Assembly (NCBI GenBank): GCA_963783145.1
Contig: CAWAMM010000002.1
Location: 806,001-870,000 of the forward strand
Direction of reading: 5' to 3'
Source of the DNA: DATGKG01 sp963783145
GTDB lineage: Bacteria; Desulfobacterota; Binatia; Binatales; Binataceae
Length of the DNA stretch: 64,000 bases
Of this stretch, positions 32,768 through 41,683 are shown in pieces; position 1 is the first letter of the stretch; every line of letters begins with the position of its first letter. The notes under the pieces were generated by a model. The model was given only the letters and a program-made list of their open reading frames with translations. It did not search any database and was not told where the DNA came from. The position numbers and the translations under genes are program-made.

Positions 32768-33953
32768 CGACATCCTCGCCGGCGTGCGCGTGCTCGATTT
32801 CACCACCATCGTGTCGGGCCCGTATTGCACGCGATTGCTCGCGGACCTCGGCGCCGAGGTGTTCAAGATCGAGCCTCCCGAGGGCGATTTCATTCGCGTG
32901 CAACCGCCGCTGCGCGCAGGCAAGAGCGCCTACTTCGCTTCGCTGAATTGCGGCAAGAAAAGTCTCGCCGTCGATCTAAGAAAGCGTGGCGCGACAGAAC
33001 TGATGCGCGAGCTCGCCGCGAAATGCGACGTGATCGTCGAGAACTTCCGTCCCGGGGTGATGGGGCGGCTCGGCCTCGATTACGCGGCGCTCGAAAAGCT
33101 CAATCCTCGCATCGTGTACTGCGCGATTTCCGGGTTCGGCCAGACCGGTCCATGGTCGAAGCGCAGCGCCTATGCGCCGATGCTCCACGCGGCCAGTGGG
33201 TTTGACCTGGTCAACCTTTCATATCAGAAGGGGCTGGAGCGCCCGCTCACTTCCGGCATCATGGTGGGCGATGTGCTCGGTGGCACCTATGCTTTCGGTG
33301 CGATTCAAACCGCGCTGCTGGCGCGCGAGCGCACGGGGCGTGGCGATTACATCGACCTCGCGATGCTGGATGGCGTGCTCGGGATGCTGACCTACGAATT
33401 TCAGGAAGCGCAATTTCCACAGCCAGTCAGGCCGAACGGCTTTCCACCGACCCGTGCGAAAGATGGCTTCATCATGATCGCAGCGGTCAAGCCCAACAAC
33501 TTCGACGCCTTGTGGCGCGCGATCGGCCATCCCGAGTATGCGACCGATCCGCGCTTCGGCACCGGCAAGGGCCGTGCTGAAAATGGCGCCGCAATGATGG
33601 CGCTGCTCGATGAATGGGCGTCGGACAAGACCGCGGCCGAGTGCGAGGCCATTCTGACCGAGGGCGATGTTCCCGGCGCACGCTACGTGACGGTGCGCGA
33701 GACGCTGGCGCACCCACATCTGGCGGAGCACGGCAGCTTCGAGGTGATCGATGACGGTGCGGGATCGCTCAAGGTGCCGAATCCCGCTTTCAAGTTCAGG
33801 CGCGGCACGGCGCGAGCGCGCAACTACGTGCCCGCGCTCGGCGCCGATAATGCGAGTGTACTTTCCGGCGTTTTGGGCTATTCAAAGGATCGCATCGCAG
33901 CGCTATACGAACAGCGAATTCTTCGCGGCGACGGAGGACACGCACATGGGTGA
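32760..33953 (+). CDS. Family III (CaiB/BaiF) CoA transferase
   Basis: A 397-aa protein. Family features are VRVLDFTTIVSGPYCTRLLA, DLGAEVFKIEPPEGD (with the conserved Asp/Glu region), KKSLAVDLRKRGATELMREL, VIVENFRPGVMGRLGLDY and CAISGFGQTGPW. It moves CoA between carboxylic acids through a covalent Asp intermediate. It overlaps the regulator by 8 bp and the next gene by 8 bp (ATGGGTGA), so translation is coupled across the operon. The acid it activates is likely a pathway intermediate of the aromatic cluster. Confidence 0.93.
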   Translation: MDNDILAGVRVLDFTTIVSGPYCTRLLADLGAEVFKIEPPEGDFIRVQPPLRAGKSAYFASLNCGKKSLAVDLRKRGATELMRELAAKCDVIVENFRPGVMGRLGLDYAALEKLNPRIVYCAISGFGQTGPWSKRSAYAPMLHAASGFDLVNLSYQKGLERPLTSGIMVGDVLGGTYAFGAIQTALLARERTGRGDYIDLAMLDGVLGMLTYEFQEAQFPQPVRPNGFPPTRAKDGFIMIAAVKPNNFDALWRAIGHPEYATDPRFGTGKGRAENGAAMMALLDEWASDKTAAECEAILTEGDVPGARYVTVRETLAHPHLAEHGSFEVIDDGAGSLKVPNPAFKFRRGTARARNYVPALGADNASVLSGVLGYSKDRIAALYEQRILRGDGGHAHG

Positions 33954-34995
33954 AATTCTCGCGGTTGGCATTACGCACTACCCGCCGCTCGCCGGGCGCG
34001 ACCAGAGCATGGCCTTTATCCTCAAGCGGATGCTGGAGAACCCGCATCTGCCGGAGAAATGGCGTCATCCGGAAAACTGGCCCGAGCCGATGCGTAAGGA
34101 ATGGAGCACCGACGAGGGCGCGGCGGCGGCCGGGCTTCATCGCGAGCGACTGCTGCAGGCGTTGCGCAAAACCCGCGCTCAGATCGACGAATTCCGCCCT
34201 GACTTCATGGTGGTATGGGGCGACGATCAGTATGAGAATTTTCGGGAGGACGTCGTTCCTCCATATTGCATCTATGCGCACGATTCCTTCGAGTTCGGTC
34301 CTGGCCCGATCCCGAACAACATCTGGAATGAACCGCCAGACCGCAAGTTTCATGCGCGCGGCAATGTCGGCGCGGCAAAATATCTTGCCACGGGCTTGAT
34401 CGAAGCGGGCTTCGATGTCGCATATTCCTACAAGCCGTTACATCATCCGCTCGGTCACGCCTTCGCCAACGCGGTGCTGTACCTCGATTATGATCGCAAG
34501 GGATTTCCGCATCCGATCATTCCATTCGCGATAAACTGCTACGGGCGCAAGGTGATCGCACAACGCGGCGGGTTTCCGATCTTCGACCATCCGCCCACCG
34601 AGGCGCAACTCGATCCACCCGCGCCGACGCCTCGGCGGTTGTTTGATCTCGGCGCTGCCACCGCGCGCATCTTTGCTGCGAGTCCGTGGCGCGTCGCCCT
34701 GCTGGCATCATCTGGATGGTCGCACGCGTTTCTCACCGAGAAGAACTTCTACCTCTACCCGGACACGCCCGCCGACCGCGAGTTGTATGAGGCATTGCGC
34801 GCGGGCAACTACGAGGCCTGGCGCAACTATCCGGCGTCCTCGGTCGAGGCGAGCGGCCAGCAGGAAATCCTCAACTGGATGTGCCTCACGGGGGCATTGG
34901 CGGAACTGAAGCGTAAGCCGGTGGAAACCGAATTCATCGACACCTGGATTTTTAATTCCTCGAAATGTTTTCTGACCGCGCCGCCGCCGCGTTGA
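33946..34995 (+). CDS. Extradiol (LigB-type) ring-cleavage dioxygenase
   Basis: A 349-aa protein; ATG at 33946 with ACGGAGGACACGCAC before it. Class III extradiol dioxygenase features are AVGITHYPPLAG (N-terminal His), FMVVWGDDQYENF, KPLHHPLGHAF, PHPIIPFAINCYG and a late SSGWSHAF His. Non-heme iron would be held by His residues near the N-terminus and middle. It should open a catechol-like ring next to the two hydroxyls. It is near-fused by overlap to the CoA transferase. Confidence 0.88.
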   Translation: MGEILAVGITHYPPLAGRDQSMAFILKRMLENPHLPEKWRHPENWPEPMRKEWSTDEGAAAAGLHRERLLQALRKTRAQIDEFRPDFMVVWGDDQYENFREDVVPPYCIYAHDSFEFGPGPIPNNIWNEPPDRKFHARGNVGAAKYLATGLIEAGFDVAYSYKPLHHPLGHAFANAVLYLDYDRKGFPHPIIPFAINCYGRKVIAQRGGFPIFDHPPTEAQLDPPAPTPRRLFDLGAATARIFAASPWRVALLASSGWSHAFLTEKNFYLYPDTPADRELYEALRAGNYEAWRNYPASSVEASGQQEILNWMCLTGALAELKRKPVETEFIDTWIFNSSKCFLTAPPPR

Positions 34996-35017
34996 ACCGA
35001 CTTTGCGGAGAGCCGAG

Positions 35018-35839
35018 ATGAGACTAAGCGGAAAAGTTGCGCTCGTAACCGGTACCAGTCCCAACATAGGTGGTGGAATTGCCGAGGGACTCGCGGCCGA
35101 GGGCGCCGCGCTGGTATGCGTCGATGCGCGCGCGGAAAACGCGGACGATTGCGCGCGCTATTTGAAGAGCATCAACGGTCGCGCGATTGGCGTGACCTGC
35201 GACGTTACCGCTGAGCACCAGGTGCTCGCCGCGGTGGCGGCGGCCAAAGAGGCGTTCGGCGGCGTCGACATCCTGGTGAACTGCGCCGCCATCTTCAACA
35301 AGAAGGGCGTGCTCGATATGCCGCTCAGCGAATGGGATCTCCAACTCGCGGTTATCCTCGGCGGCACCTTCCTCTTTACCAAGCAGGTCGCCAAGTTGAT
35401 GATCGAGCAGCGCCGCAAAGGCAGCATCATCAATATCATCTCCACTGCGGGTCATCAGGGCGAACCCAACAATATCGCATACTGCACCGCTAAGAGTGGG
35501 CTGCTGAACTTCACCCGCTCGGCGGCGATGGAACTCATCGGACACGGTATTCGCGTGAATAGCCTTACACCTACCGCTACCGATCCATCGGAATCGATCG
35601 AGCGGGGCGCGCGATGGGGCCGCAAAGTGCTCCGCGCCGAACAATCCGGACGGCTGACCCAGGCCTTCGCGCCGTTTCGCAATCGGGTGGCGATGCAAAA
35701 GCTGCCGGGCCCGAGCGACTATGGCAAAGCCGCGGCATTTCTCGCCTCCGACGACGCGGCGATGATCACCGGGATCGATCTGCGCGTCGATGCGGGCGCG
35801 ATTGCACAATACTGGGCGTGGGATCCAAAACAAAGCTAA
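35018..35839 (+). CDS. Short-chain dehydrogenase/reductase
   Basis: A 273-aa SDR from the ATG at 35018 (GCGGAGAGCCGAG precedes it). It has a cofactor loop VALVTGTSPNIGGGIAEGLA (TGxxxxxGxG variant TGTSPNIGGG), Asp in VCVDARAENADD that points to NAD(H), NCAA in place of NNAG, Ser in SIINIISTAGHQG, and the YCTAK active-site pair. In this setting it could oxidise a cis-dihydrodiol or another hydroxy intermediate between the Rieske and extradiol steps. Confidence 0.9.
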   Translation: MRLSGKVALVTGTSPNIGGGIAEGLAAEGAALVCVDARAENADDCARYLKSINGRAIGVTCDVTAEHQVLAAVAAAKEAFGGVDILVNCAAIFNKKGVLDMPLSEWDLQLAVILGGTFLFTKQVAKLMIEQRRKGSIINIISTAGHQGEPNNIAYCTAKSGLLNFTRSAAMELIGHGIRVNSLTPTATDPSESIERGARWGRKVLRAEQSGRLTQAFAPFRNRVAMQKLPGPSDYGKAAAFLASDDAAMITGIDLRVDAGAIAQYWAWDPKQS

Positions 35840-35853
35840 CTGCCGGCTAGCGT

Positions 35854-37158
35854 ATGGGGATGACTATGAAGAGGGCCACCGAAGACTACATCATGGATGA
35901 CGAGAAAGCGGGACTATTCAAGGTGAACCGCCGCGTGTTCGTCGATCCCGAATGCCTTGCGGATGAACGGCGGCGCATCTTCGACAAATGCTGGATTTAT
36001 GTGGGCCATGAATCCGAGGTGCCGCACGCCGGCGACTATCGGTCACGCAACGTAGCGGGCCGTCCGATGATCCTGGTGCGCGGGGACGATAACAAGGTTC
36101 GGGTGCTGCTCAACACCTGTACCCATCGCGGGGCGATGGTCTGCCGGCAGAAGTCCGGCAATGCGAAAACCTTCCAATGTCCCTATCACGCCTGGACCTT
36201 CAACGCGCGCGGGCAACTGGTCGGCGTTCCCGGCGAAGACGCCTACAGCGAGGCCTTTAAACGCGAAGACATGGCGCTGGTTGCGCCACCCCAGGTGGAC
36301 AACTATCGGGGTTTCGTGTTTGCCTGTTTCGATCGCGATGCGCAAAGCCTCTACGACTACCTTTCCGGTGCGCGGGAGTACCTGGACCTGGTTGCCGACC
36401 AATCTGAGGTGGGGATGAAGATCGTCGCCGGCCAGCAGGCCTATAGTGCCCGTGCTAACTGGAAGTTACTGGTGGAGAATAGCTACGACGGCTATCACGG
36501 ACTGCCTACCCATCAGCGTTATTTCACCTTCCTTACCGACGTCGGGATCGACATGAAGGGGCGCGACCTTTCGGCCCCACCGATCCAGAAGGTGGTCGCT
36601 CTCGGCAATGGTCACGCGGTCATCGAATATCAGGCGAATTGGGGCCGGCCGATCGCGGACTGGATCGAACCATTTGGCAAGGAGCGCAAGCCGCATTTCG
36701 AGGAAGTTAGGCGCCGCTTCGACCAGCGCTTCGGTCCCGAGCGCGCGCGACGCATCTGTGAGACTAGCCGCAACCTGGGAATTTTTCCCAACCTCGTGAT
36801 CAACGACATCATGGCGATCACGGTGCGGACCTTCTACCCGGTGTCGCCCGACTATATGGAAGTGAACGCGTGGGCGCTCGCGCCGATCGATGAGAGCGCG
36901 GAGGACTCTGCCCTGCGCCTCGACAACTTCCTGACCTTTTTGGGTCCCGGCGGATTCGCCACTCCCGACGATGTCGAGATGCTGGAGACCTGTCAGCGCG
37001 GCTTTGCGAATCGTGAGGTGGCGTGGTCGGACATTTCGCGCGGCATGAAGCGTGAGAGGCCCGCGCTCACTGATGAGCTACAGATGCGCGCGTTTTGGCG
37101 GCGATGGAATCATTTGATGACTGCGCCACGCCTGCGCAGCGCGAGGAAAGTGGCATGA
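35854..37158 (+). CDS. Rieske ring-hydroxylating dioxygenase, large (alpha) subunit
   Basis: A 434-aa oxygenase. The Rieske 2Fe-2S site is C89-x-H91 (TCTHRGAMVC) and C109-x2-H112 (FQCPYHAW). The mononuclear iron site is ENSYDGYHGLPTH, with D212 as bridging Asp and H215 and H220 as ligands. Later Asp in TPDDVEMLETCQRG may complete it. With the beta subunit and an unseen reductase/ferredoxin it would dihydroxylate an aromatic ring. The start at 35854 may be replaced by the ATG at 35863. Confidence 0.95.
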   Translation: MGMTMKRATEDYIMDDEKAGLFKVNRRVFVDPECLADERRRIFDKCWIYVGHESEVPHAGDYRSRNVAGRPMILVRGDDNKVRVLLNTCTHRGAMVCRQKSGNAKTFQCPYHAWTFNARGQLVGVPGEDAYSEAFKREDMALVAPPQVDNYRGFVFACFDRDAQSLYDYLSGAREYLDLVADQSEVGMKIVAGQQAYSARANWKLLVENSYDGYHGLPTHQRYFTFLTDVGIDMKGRDLSAPPIQKVVALGNGHAVIEYQANWGRPIADWIEPFGKERKPHFEEVRRRFDQRFGPERARRICETSRNLGIFPNLVINDIMAITVRTFYPVSPDYMEVNAWALAPIDESAEDSALRLDNFLTFLGPGGFATPDDVEMLETCQRGFANREVAWSDISRGMKRERPALTDELQMRAFWRRWNHLMTAPRLRSARKVA

Positions 37159-37646
37159 GCGAACTCGAACTGCCAAGCCGTAGTGAGGTGGAAGACCTTT
37201 TCTATCAGGAAGCCGCGCTGCTCGACGAGTGGCGCCTCGAAGACTGGCTGGAGTTGCTCACCGACGATGCTATCTACCAGATTCCGCCTACCGATGTTCC
37301 CGAAGGAGATTCGCGCAACACGCTATTCATCGTCGCCGATGATGCCGTTCGGATCAGATCGCGGGTCAAGCAGCTCCTCGGCAGGTTCGCGTGGGCCGAG
37401 AATCCTCATTCGCGAACTCGCCGCTTGATCAGTAACGTCCGAATCCTGGGCGTCGAGGGCGACAACATTCTGGTGTCCGCTAATTTTGCGGTATATCGGA
37501 TGCGCTACGAGTCGGTCGATAGCTATATCGGTCACTACGACTTAAAGTTAGTTCGGGATGGTAAGCGACTGAAGATTAAGGAACGAAGAGCTATTCTCGA
37601 TAACGAGGCGCTGCGCCCGCATGGTAAGATCAGCTTCATCCTTTAA
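37155..37646 (+). CDS. Ring-hydroxylating dioxygenase, small (beta) subunit
   Basis: A 163-aa protein of the SnoaL-like cone fold: VEDLFYQEAALLDEWRLEDW, LLTDDAIYQIPPTDV, RTRRLISNVRIL, KIKERRAILDNEAL. Its ATG overlaps the alpha-subunit TGA (ATGA), which is typical of coupled alpha-beta pairs. It supports the alpha3beta3 assembly and does not carry catalytic metal. Confidence 0.93.
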   Translation: MSELELPSRSEVEDLFYQEAALLDEWRLEDWLELLTDDAIYQIPPTDVPEGDSRNTLFIVADDAVRIRSRVKQLLGRFAWAENPHSRTRRLISNVRILGVEGDNILVSANFAVYRMRYESVDSYIGHYDLKLVRDGKRLKIKERRAILDNEALRPHGKISFIL

Positions 37647-37670
37647 CCACGCAACAACCACGGAGCGCGC

Positions 37671-38654
37671 ATGGACGCCATCGACCTGCACAACCACTTC
37701 ATCGCGCCCGAGGTGATCGATTATCTGGCGCGTGAAGGGAGTCACTACGCTACTCGTATCGTCGAGCGCGAGGGCCGCAGGTTCTTCCTGATTCAGGAAA
37801 AAGCCATGCGCCCAATCGACGGTCCCATCTCGAATGCTGACTTGCGGCTGCCCGACATGGACCGCGAAGGGATTGCGAAACAGGCAGTCTCATGCGTCCC
37901 ATTCCTGATGTATCCTGATGTGGAAGCCACTCTCGGTCTGGCAATCGCACAAGTGAACAACGATGCGATGGCGGCGCTCGGGTTGAAGGACCCGGCGCAT
38001 TTTGTACCGCTCGCGTCGGTACCCATGCAGAATCCCGCAGTGGCCGCCAAGGAATTGGAGCGCGCGTCCAGACTGGGACTTCGAGGGGTCGAGATTCCTC
38101 CCAAGGTGATTGAGCGCCAGCTCGACGAGCCGGATTTCGAAGTCTTCTGGGAAGCGGCCGAGTCCCTGGGCGTGGTAGTGTGCATTCATCCATTTGAGGC
38201 GGCACCGAGCGGCGCGCTCGCTCGTTATTTCCTCGGCAATCTGGTCGGTAACCTATACGACACCGGCTTGGCCGCGGCGCTGATGATCTTCGGCGGCGTG
38301 CTCGAGCGCCATCCTAAGCTGCGCGTCGTGCTCTATCACGCCGGCGGCGCCTTGCCGGCGCTGCTAGGGCGCCTGGACATGGGATATCGCCTGGTGCCGG
38401 AGTGTCGCAGCGCTATCCCGCGACCACCGTCCACCTATGTCTCGCAATTCCACTTCGACATCATCGCGCACAACCGCGAGATGCTAGGTCACCTGGTCAA
38501 GACTTATGGCGCCGATCGCTTTGTTGTCGGCACCGACTATCCATTGCCGGCCGGCCTCGCCCATCCGGTCGATGAGGTCAAAGCTCTGAAACTCAATGCG
38601 GCGGACCAGGAAAAAATTCTGAGCCTCAACGCAGAAGCCCTCTTGCAGCGATAA
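37671..38654 (+). CDS. ACMSD-like amidohydrolase / decarboxylase
   Basis: A 327-aa TIM-barrel metal enzyme of the aminocarboxymuconate-semialdehyde decarboxylase family: DLHNHF (His7 and His9), VVCIHPFEA, YHAGGALPALLGRLDMGY, FDIIAHN and FVVGTDYPLPAG (late Asp). Family members non-oxidatively decarboxylate aromatic or ring-cleaved acids, or hydrolyse them. It closes the catabolic cluster, 24 bp after the beta subunit, and probably processes the product of extradiol cleavage or the starting carboxylated aromatic. Confidence 0.9.
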   Translation: MDAIDLHNHFIAPEVIDYLAREGSHYATRIVEREGRRFFLIQEKAMRPIDGPISNADLRLPDMDREGIAKQAVSCVPFLMYPDVEATLGLAIAQVNNDAMAALGLKDPAHFVPLASVPMQNPAVAAKELERASRLGLRGVEIPPKVIERQLDEPDFEVFWEAAESLGVVVCIHPFEAAPSGALARYFLGNLVGNLYDTGLAAALMIFGGVLERHPKLRVVLYHAGGALPALLGRLDMGYRLVPECRSAIPRPPSTYVSQFHFDIIAHNREMLGHLVKTYGADRFVVGTDYPLPAGLAHPVDEVKALKLNAADQEKILSLNAEALLQR

Positions 38655-38720
38655 GCTGCGACTGAGAGCGGGACGTGGCGCCGCAGCCGACAATCCTATA
38701 AATCTTGAAAATGGACGCAC

Positions 38721-38810
38721 GGAGGGGTGGCCGAGTGGTTGAAGGCACCGGTCTTGAAAACCGGCAGGGATGAGAGTCCCTCGTGGGTTCAAATCCCACC
38801 CCCTCCGCCA
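38721..38810 (+). tRNA. tRNA-Ser (UGA)
   Basis: A 90-nt gene including an encoded CCA. The acceptor stem GGAGGGG pairs with CCCCTCC, the anticodon loop is CTTGAAA with anticodon TGA, and there is a long variable arm as in serine tRNAs (CAGGGATGAGAGTCCCTCG). The T-loop GGTTCAAATCC is normal. It borders the phage-type region, so it is a possible integration site. Confidence 0.97.
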
Positions 38811-38825
38811 AATGAGTGCCATACC

Positions 38826-39494
38826 TCATACGCGACCGGCAGCCCAAATGACCCGCCCGATGATGTGAATACTGTCGCCGGCGACAACTGCCGGCTGGTA
38901 GGCGGGATTGTCGCTGATCAGGTTCAGGGTACCGTCAGGTCGACGTTGTAGACGTTTGACCTCCAGCTCATTGTCGCGGCGCAGAACATAGATCCCGTCG
39001 TGGCGAAAACGCGGCTCACTGAGATCCACCAATAGCAAGTCAGCGTCTTCTAAAGTAGGAGCCATCGCGTCTCCAACTGCCTCGATCAATAGCAGGTTGC
39101 GCGGGTCGGCATTGAGCCGCGATTGGACCCAGGCTTTCTTGAACGCGAGATAATCCACGACCTGTTCACTTCGCGGTAGCTCCTTTCGAGGATTCCCCCC
39201 AGCGGCCTCATAGCGAGCCACGAATGTGAACTCGTTAAAGTCGGTCCCGCGATTGCTGGATCGCTTCGCCACTGACGCTTCGCGGCCTGTGGCGAGCCAT
39301 TCCAGCGAAACCTTGGCGGCATCGGCGAGGGCGACTAGATTTGCCACGCTCGGCTGTCCTCGGCCTGAAAGCCACTTGTAGATAGCATTGTCGGACACGC
39401 CGATAACGCGGGCCAAATCAGCCACGGATTCGAAGCCGCGTAAAACCTGGTCGAGACGGGATTGCAGGGACAGGACGGTTTTGACTTCTCCCAC
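38826..39494 (-). CDS. Phage repressor, XRE HTH + inactive S24 domain
   Basis: A 222-aa protein. The N-terminal HTH (FESVADLARVIGVSDNAIYK, WLSGRGQPSV) is of the Cro/C1 type. The C-terminal LexA/CI-like domain keeps Lys180 (ELEVKRLQRR), but the catalytic Ser is replaced by Ala143 in EAVGDAMAPTL. Self-cleavage on RecA activation is therefore not expected. It faces away from the phage genes and would bind the 39495-39634 interval to hold lysogeny. Confidence 0.9.
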   Translation of the reverse strand: MGEVKTVLSLQSRLDQVLRGFESVADLARVIGVSDNAIYKWLSGRGQPSVANLVALADAAKVSLEWLATGREASVAKRSSNRGTDFNEFTFVARYEAAGGNPRKELPRSEQVVDYLAFKKAWVQSRLNADPRNLLLIEAVGDAMAPTLEDADLLLVDLSEPRFRHDGIYVLRRDNELEVKRLQRRPDGTLNLISDNPAYQPAVVAGDSIHIIGRVIWAAGRV

Positions 39495-39634
39495 TGTAGT
39501 TGACTCTCTCCCCTAGTTGTGAAATATCTCCATTAAGCATGGGGACCCGAGTAAATGCAAGGCGATGCCGAAATCGGTCCTCCGCGGCGGCAGTTGGCGC
39601 GCTGCGCCGGTTCAGAAAAGCAGGGAGTTAAGCG

Positions 39635-39853
39635 ATGAAACCCGTAACCCGAAAGACCACCAGTACCGGCGAACGGGTGGTGAAGTGCGTGTTCTGCCGC
39701 GATCCGATCGCACTCGCCGATGCGATGCGAATGGCGGGCGTGTGCAGACTATGTGCCTCAGAAATCGAGGAATTCGGCTGGCGCACGGTCTACGATCGTG
39801 AACAAAACCTCGGCGCGATCCCGGCCAACCTTCGCACCGCCTACAAGTTATGA
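39635..39853 (+). CDS. Small two-CxxC zinc-binding phage protein
   Basis: A 72-aa protein with CVFCRDP and CRLCASE, which form a likely zinc finger. It is the first gene rightward of the repressor. Its stop overlaps the next start by 4 bp. The role is unknown; it may be a small early regulator. Confidence 0.65.
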   Translation: MKPVTRKTTSTGERVVKCVFCRDPIALADAMRMAGVCRLCASEIEEFGWRTVYDREQNLGAIPANLRTAYKL

Positions 39854-40278
39854 ATATCGCCCGCATGCCTTCAGGTGGGAGCCCGGGCTCAGACGCGATG
39901 ATGCTTGCGGCGCTGAATGGGCGGCCGCGTACCCGTCTCGACCCGAATGCTCCCGCGGTCGACAACATCGCGCGGGTGATCGGTGCCGGCGCCACCGCCC
40001 GGCTCATTTCTACTTTTGGTGGGGGCCGGGTCTACATCGCCAAAACTCCCGGTCCTGCTGACGCGATTGCGCGGGTGATCGGGGACGACGCAGCGGGAAG
40101 GCTGGGGGCGATTTTTGGCGGCGAGCGAATCTGGCTTCCCAACGACGCCGGGCATCTTACGCGACGCCGGATCACACAGATGCGCAAACGTGGATCGACG
40201 GTTTCGCGGATCGCACGCGAACTGCGACTCAGTGAGCGCTACGTCTACAAAGTTTTGGCCGAGCTTCGTGATGAATGA
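39850..40278 (+). CDS. Mor-like middle transcription activator with doubled dimerisation motif
   Basis: A 142-aa protein. It has two copies of the Mor N-terminal motif, DNIARVIGAGATARLISTFG (38-57 onward) and DAIARVIGDDAAGRLGAIFG (71-90 onward), followed by an HTH (RRRITQMRKRGSTVSRIARE, LRLSERYVYKVL). In phage Mu, Mor activates the middle promoter and C activates late genes. The doubled motif may let one chain do the work of a dimer half; this is inference. It overlaps the zinc-finger gene. Confidence 0.8.
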   Translation: MNIARMPSGGSPGSDAMMLAALNGRPRTRLDPNAPAVDNIARVIGAGATARLISTFGGGRVYIAKTPGPADAIARVIGDDAAGRLGAIFGGERIWLPNDAGHLTRRRITQMRKRGSTVSRIARELRLSERYVYKVLAELRDE

Positions 40279-40356
40279 GTGAAGAAGTTCGCTTTTGATT
40301 TCACAATGGTAGGAGAAACGGCGCTACGCGCCTCACAACTGTTGGAGGAGTGATAG

Positions 40357-40647
40357 ATGGACAGTTTGGTTACGCTTAACTTTATCGGATACGCGGCGGT
40401 TCTGGCGGGCGGCCTGGTGTTGGGCACCCTTTTCGGTCGCAACCTGCTTTCGGATCTGGGCGCGATGGTGCATTCGCTCGAAACCCGAGTGAGCGCGCTG
40501 GAAAACACCGCGACTGTTACGGCCGCCGGTGCAAAGACGACCTCGGATTCGACCAGCGCGGCCATCAAATCGCACGCCGAAGCGACTGAGAAACTCGCGG
40601 CCGCGATCGAAACTCACGCGGCGGCGAAGGCCACCGGAAGCAACTGA
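40357..40647 (+). CDS. Small membrane / coiled-coil phage protein
   Basis: A 96-aa protein with one membrane helix (NFIGYAAVLAGGLVLGTLFG), then a heptad-like region (LGAMVHSLETRVSALENTAT) and an Ala/Lys-rich tail. ATG preceded by GTTGGAGGAGTGATAG. It lies before the spanin pair and may be a holin-like or lysis accessory protein. Not certain. Confidence 0.5.
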   Translation: MDSLVTLNFIGYAAVLAGGLVLGTLFGRNLLSDLGAMVHSLETRVSALENTATVTAAGAKTTSDSTSAAIKSHAEATEKLAAAIETHAAAKATGSN

Positions 40648-40674
40648 AACGACTGCAATCGAGCCGGAGCCTTC

Positions 40675-41082
40675 ATGCCTTTGATTTTGCTTTCCCACTA
40701 TTGGAAACCGCTGCTGGTGGTGGCGCTGGTGGCGGCGGCCGTCGGCTATCGCGCGGTTTTGCTTCATCAGCGCGATGCGGCCCGCAGCCGGGTCACGCAA
40801 CTGACAGTGGAGGCGGCCGCGCTGCGCAGCAGCAACCAGGCGCTGGGCGCGATGATCGATCGCCAGAACGCGGCGGTCGCGCAACTCAAGGCCCAGGCTG
40901 ATGCGGCGATGAGCGCGATGAGTGCCAGCGAGAACGCGGCCGCGGTTGCGGCGGGCGCGGCTGACAGCAAGGCGGAGCAGCAGGGGAGGGCGCTGATCGC
41001 GGCGCCGATCGACGTCAACGCCGGATGCGCGGGCGCTATCCAATGGGGCAACGCGCAGGCGGCGGAGCTTTCCTCATGGTGA
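40675..41082 (+). CDS. Putative i-spanin (Rz-like)
   Basis: A 135-aa protein: one N-terminal membrane anchor (PLLVVALVAAAVGYRAVLL) and a long Ala-rich coiled coil (ARSRVTQLTVEAAALRSSNQ...). This fits the inner-membrane spanin that links to an outer-membrane partner during lysis. Its last 7 bp overlap the lipoprotein gene. Confidence 0.6.
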   Translation: MPLILLSHYWKPLLVVALVAAAVGYRAVLLHQRDAARSRVTQLTVEAAALRSSNQALGAMIDRQNAAVAQLKAQADAAMSAMSASENAAAVAAGAADSKAEQQGRALIAAPIDVNAGCAGAIQWGNAQAAELSSW

Positions 41083-41426
41083 AAATGATAGCCACGACAT
41101 TCGCAGCGATTGCACTGCTGGGGTGCGGCGCGCAATCGCCGCAACCGATTTTGACTCCCTTGGAAGTCAAAGTGCCGGTCGCGACGCCGGTCTACTGCGA
41201 GGTAGGAAAACTTGCCAAGCCGGAGCTTCCGATCGCGGCGCTGAAACCGGATTCCGCCGCCGCCGACACGGTTCGTGCGTATGCGGCGACAGTGGCGATT
41301 CTGAAGGGAGCGGTGCGCCAGCGCGATCTGCTGCTGCAAGGCTGCGGCGCACCTGCGAGCGCGCCGGTTCCTGCGGCGGCATCGGCAGGCGCGGCGGCGA
41401 GCGAAGCATCGGGGGAAGTGAGATGA
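41076..41426 (+). CDS. Putative o-spanin lipoprotein (Rz1-like)
   Basis: A 116-aa lipoprotein: VKMIATTFAAIALLGCGAQ with lipobox LLGC. A Pro-containing middle (SPQPILTPLEVKVPVATPVY) and a late Cys follow. Overlapping the i-spanin gene end (ATGGTGA) is the usual Rz/Rz1 arrangement. It is longer than most Rz1 proteins. No endolysin gene is seen beside it. Confidence 0.55.
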   Translation: MVKMIATTFAAIALLGCGAQSPQPILTPLEVKVPVATPVYCEVGKLAKPELPIAALKPDSAAADTVRAYAATVAILKGAVRQRDLLLQGCGAPASAPVPAAASAGAAASEASGEVR

Positions 41427-41683
41427 GCGGGATCACCTCCGGAGGGATGCGCGACTCAGGGCGGGCCGCCGCATCTGGGCCGGCGGCGGGCCAACCGCCG
41501 CCGGCCGCTTTCGAAGGTACCCCCGGCCGGTGCGAAGCGCCACCCTTTCGCTGCGAGAGAGGGAAAAAGGCAACCGGCCGGCGTGAGCTTTGGGAAATGG
41601 CGGGCGGAGGCAAAATCGCCGATCGGACCCTCACCCCGGCGGCGCGATTGTCGCAAATCCGAGGCGCGAAAATCGCGCCGCCG

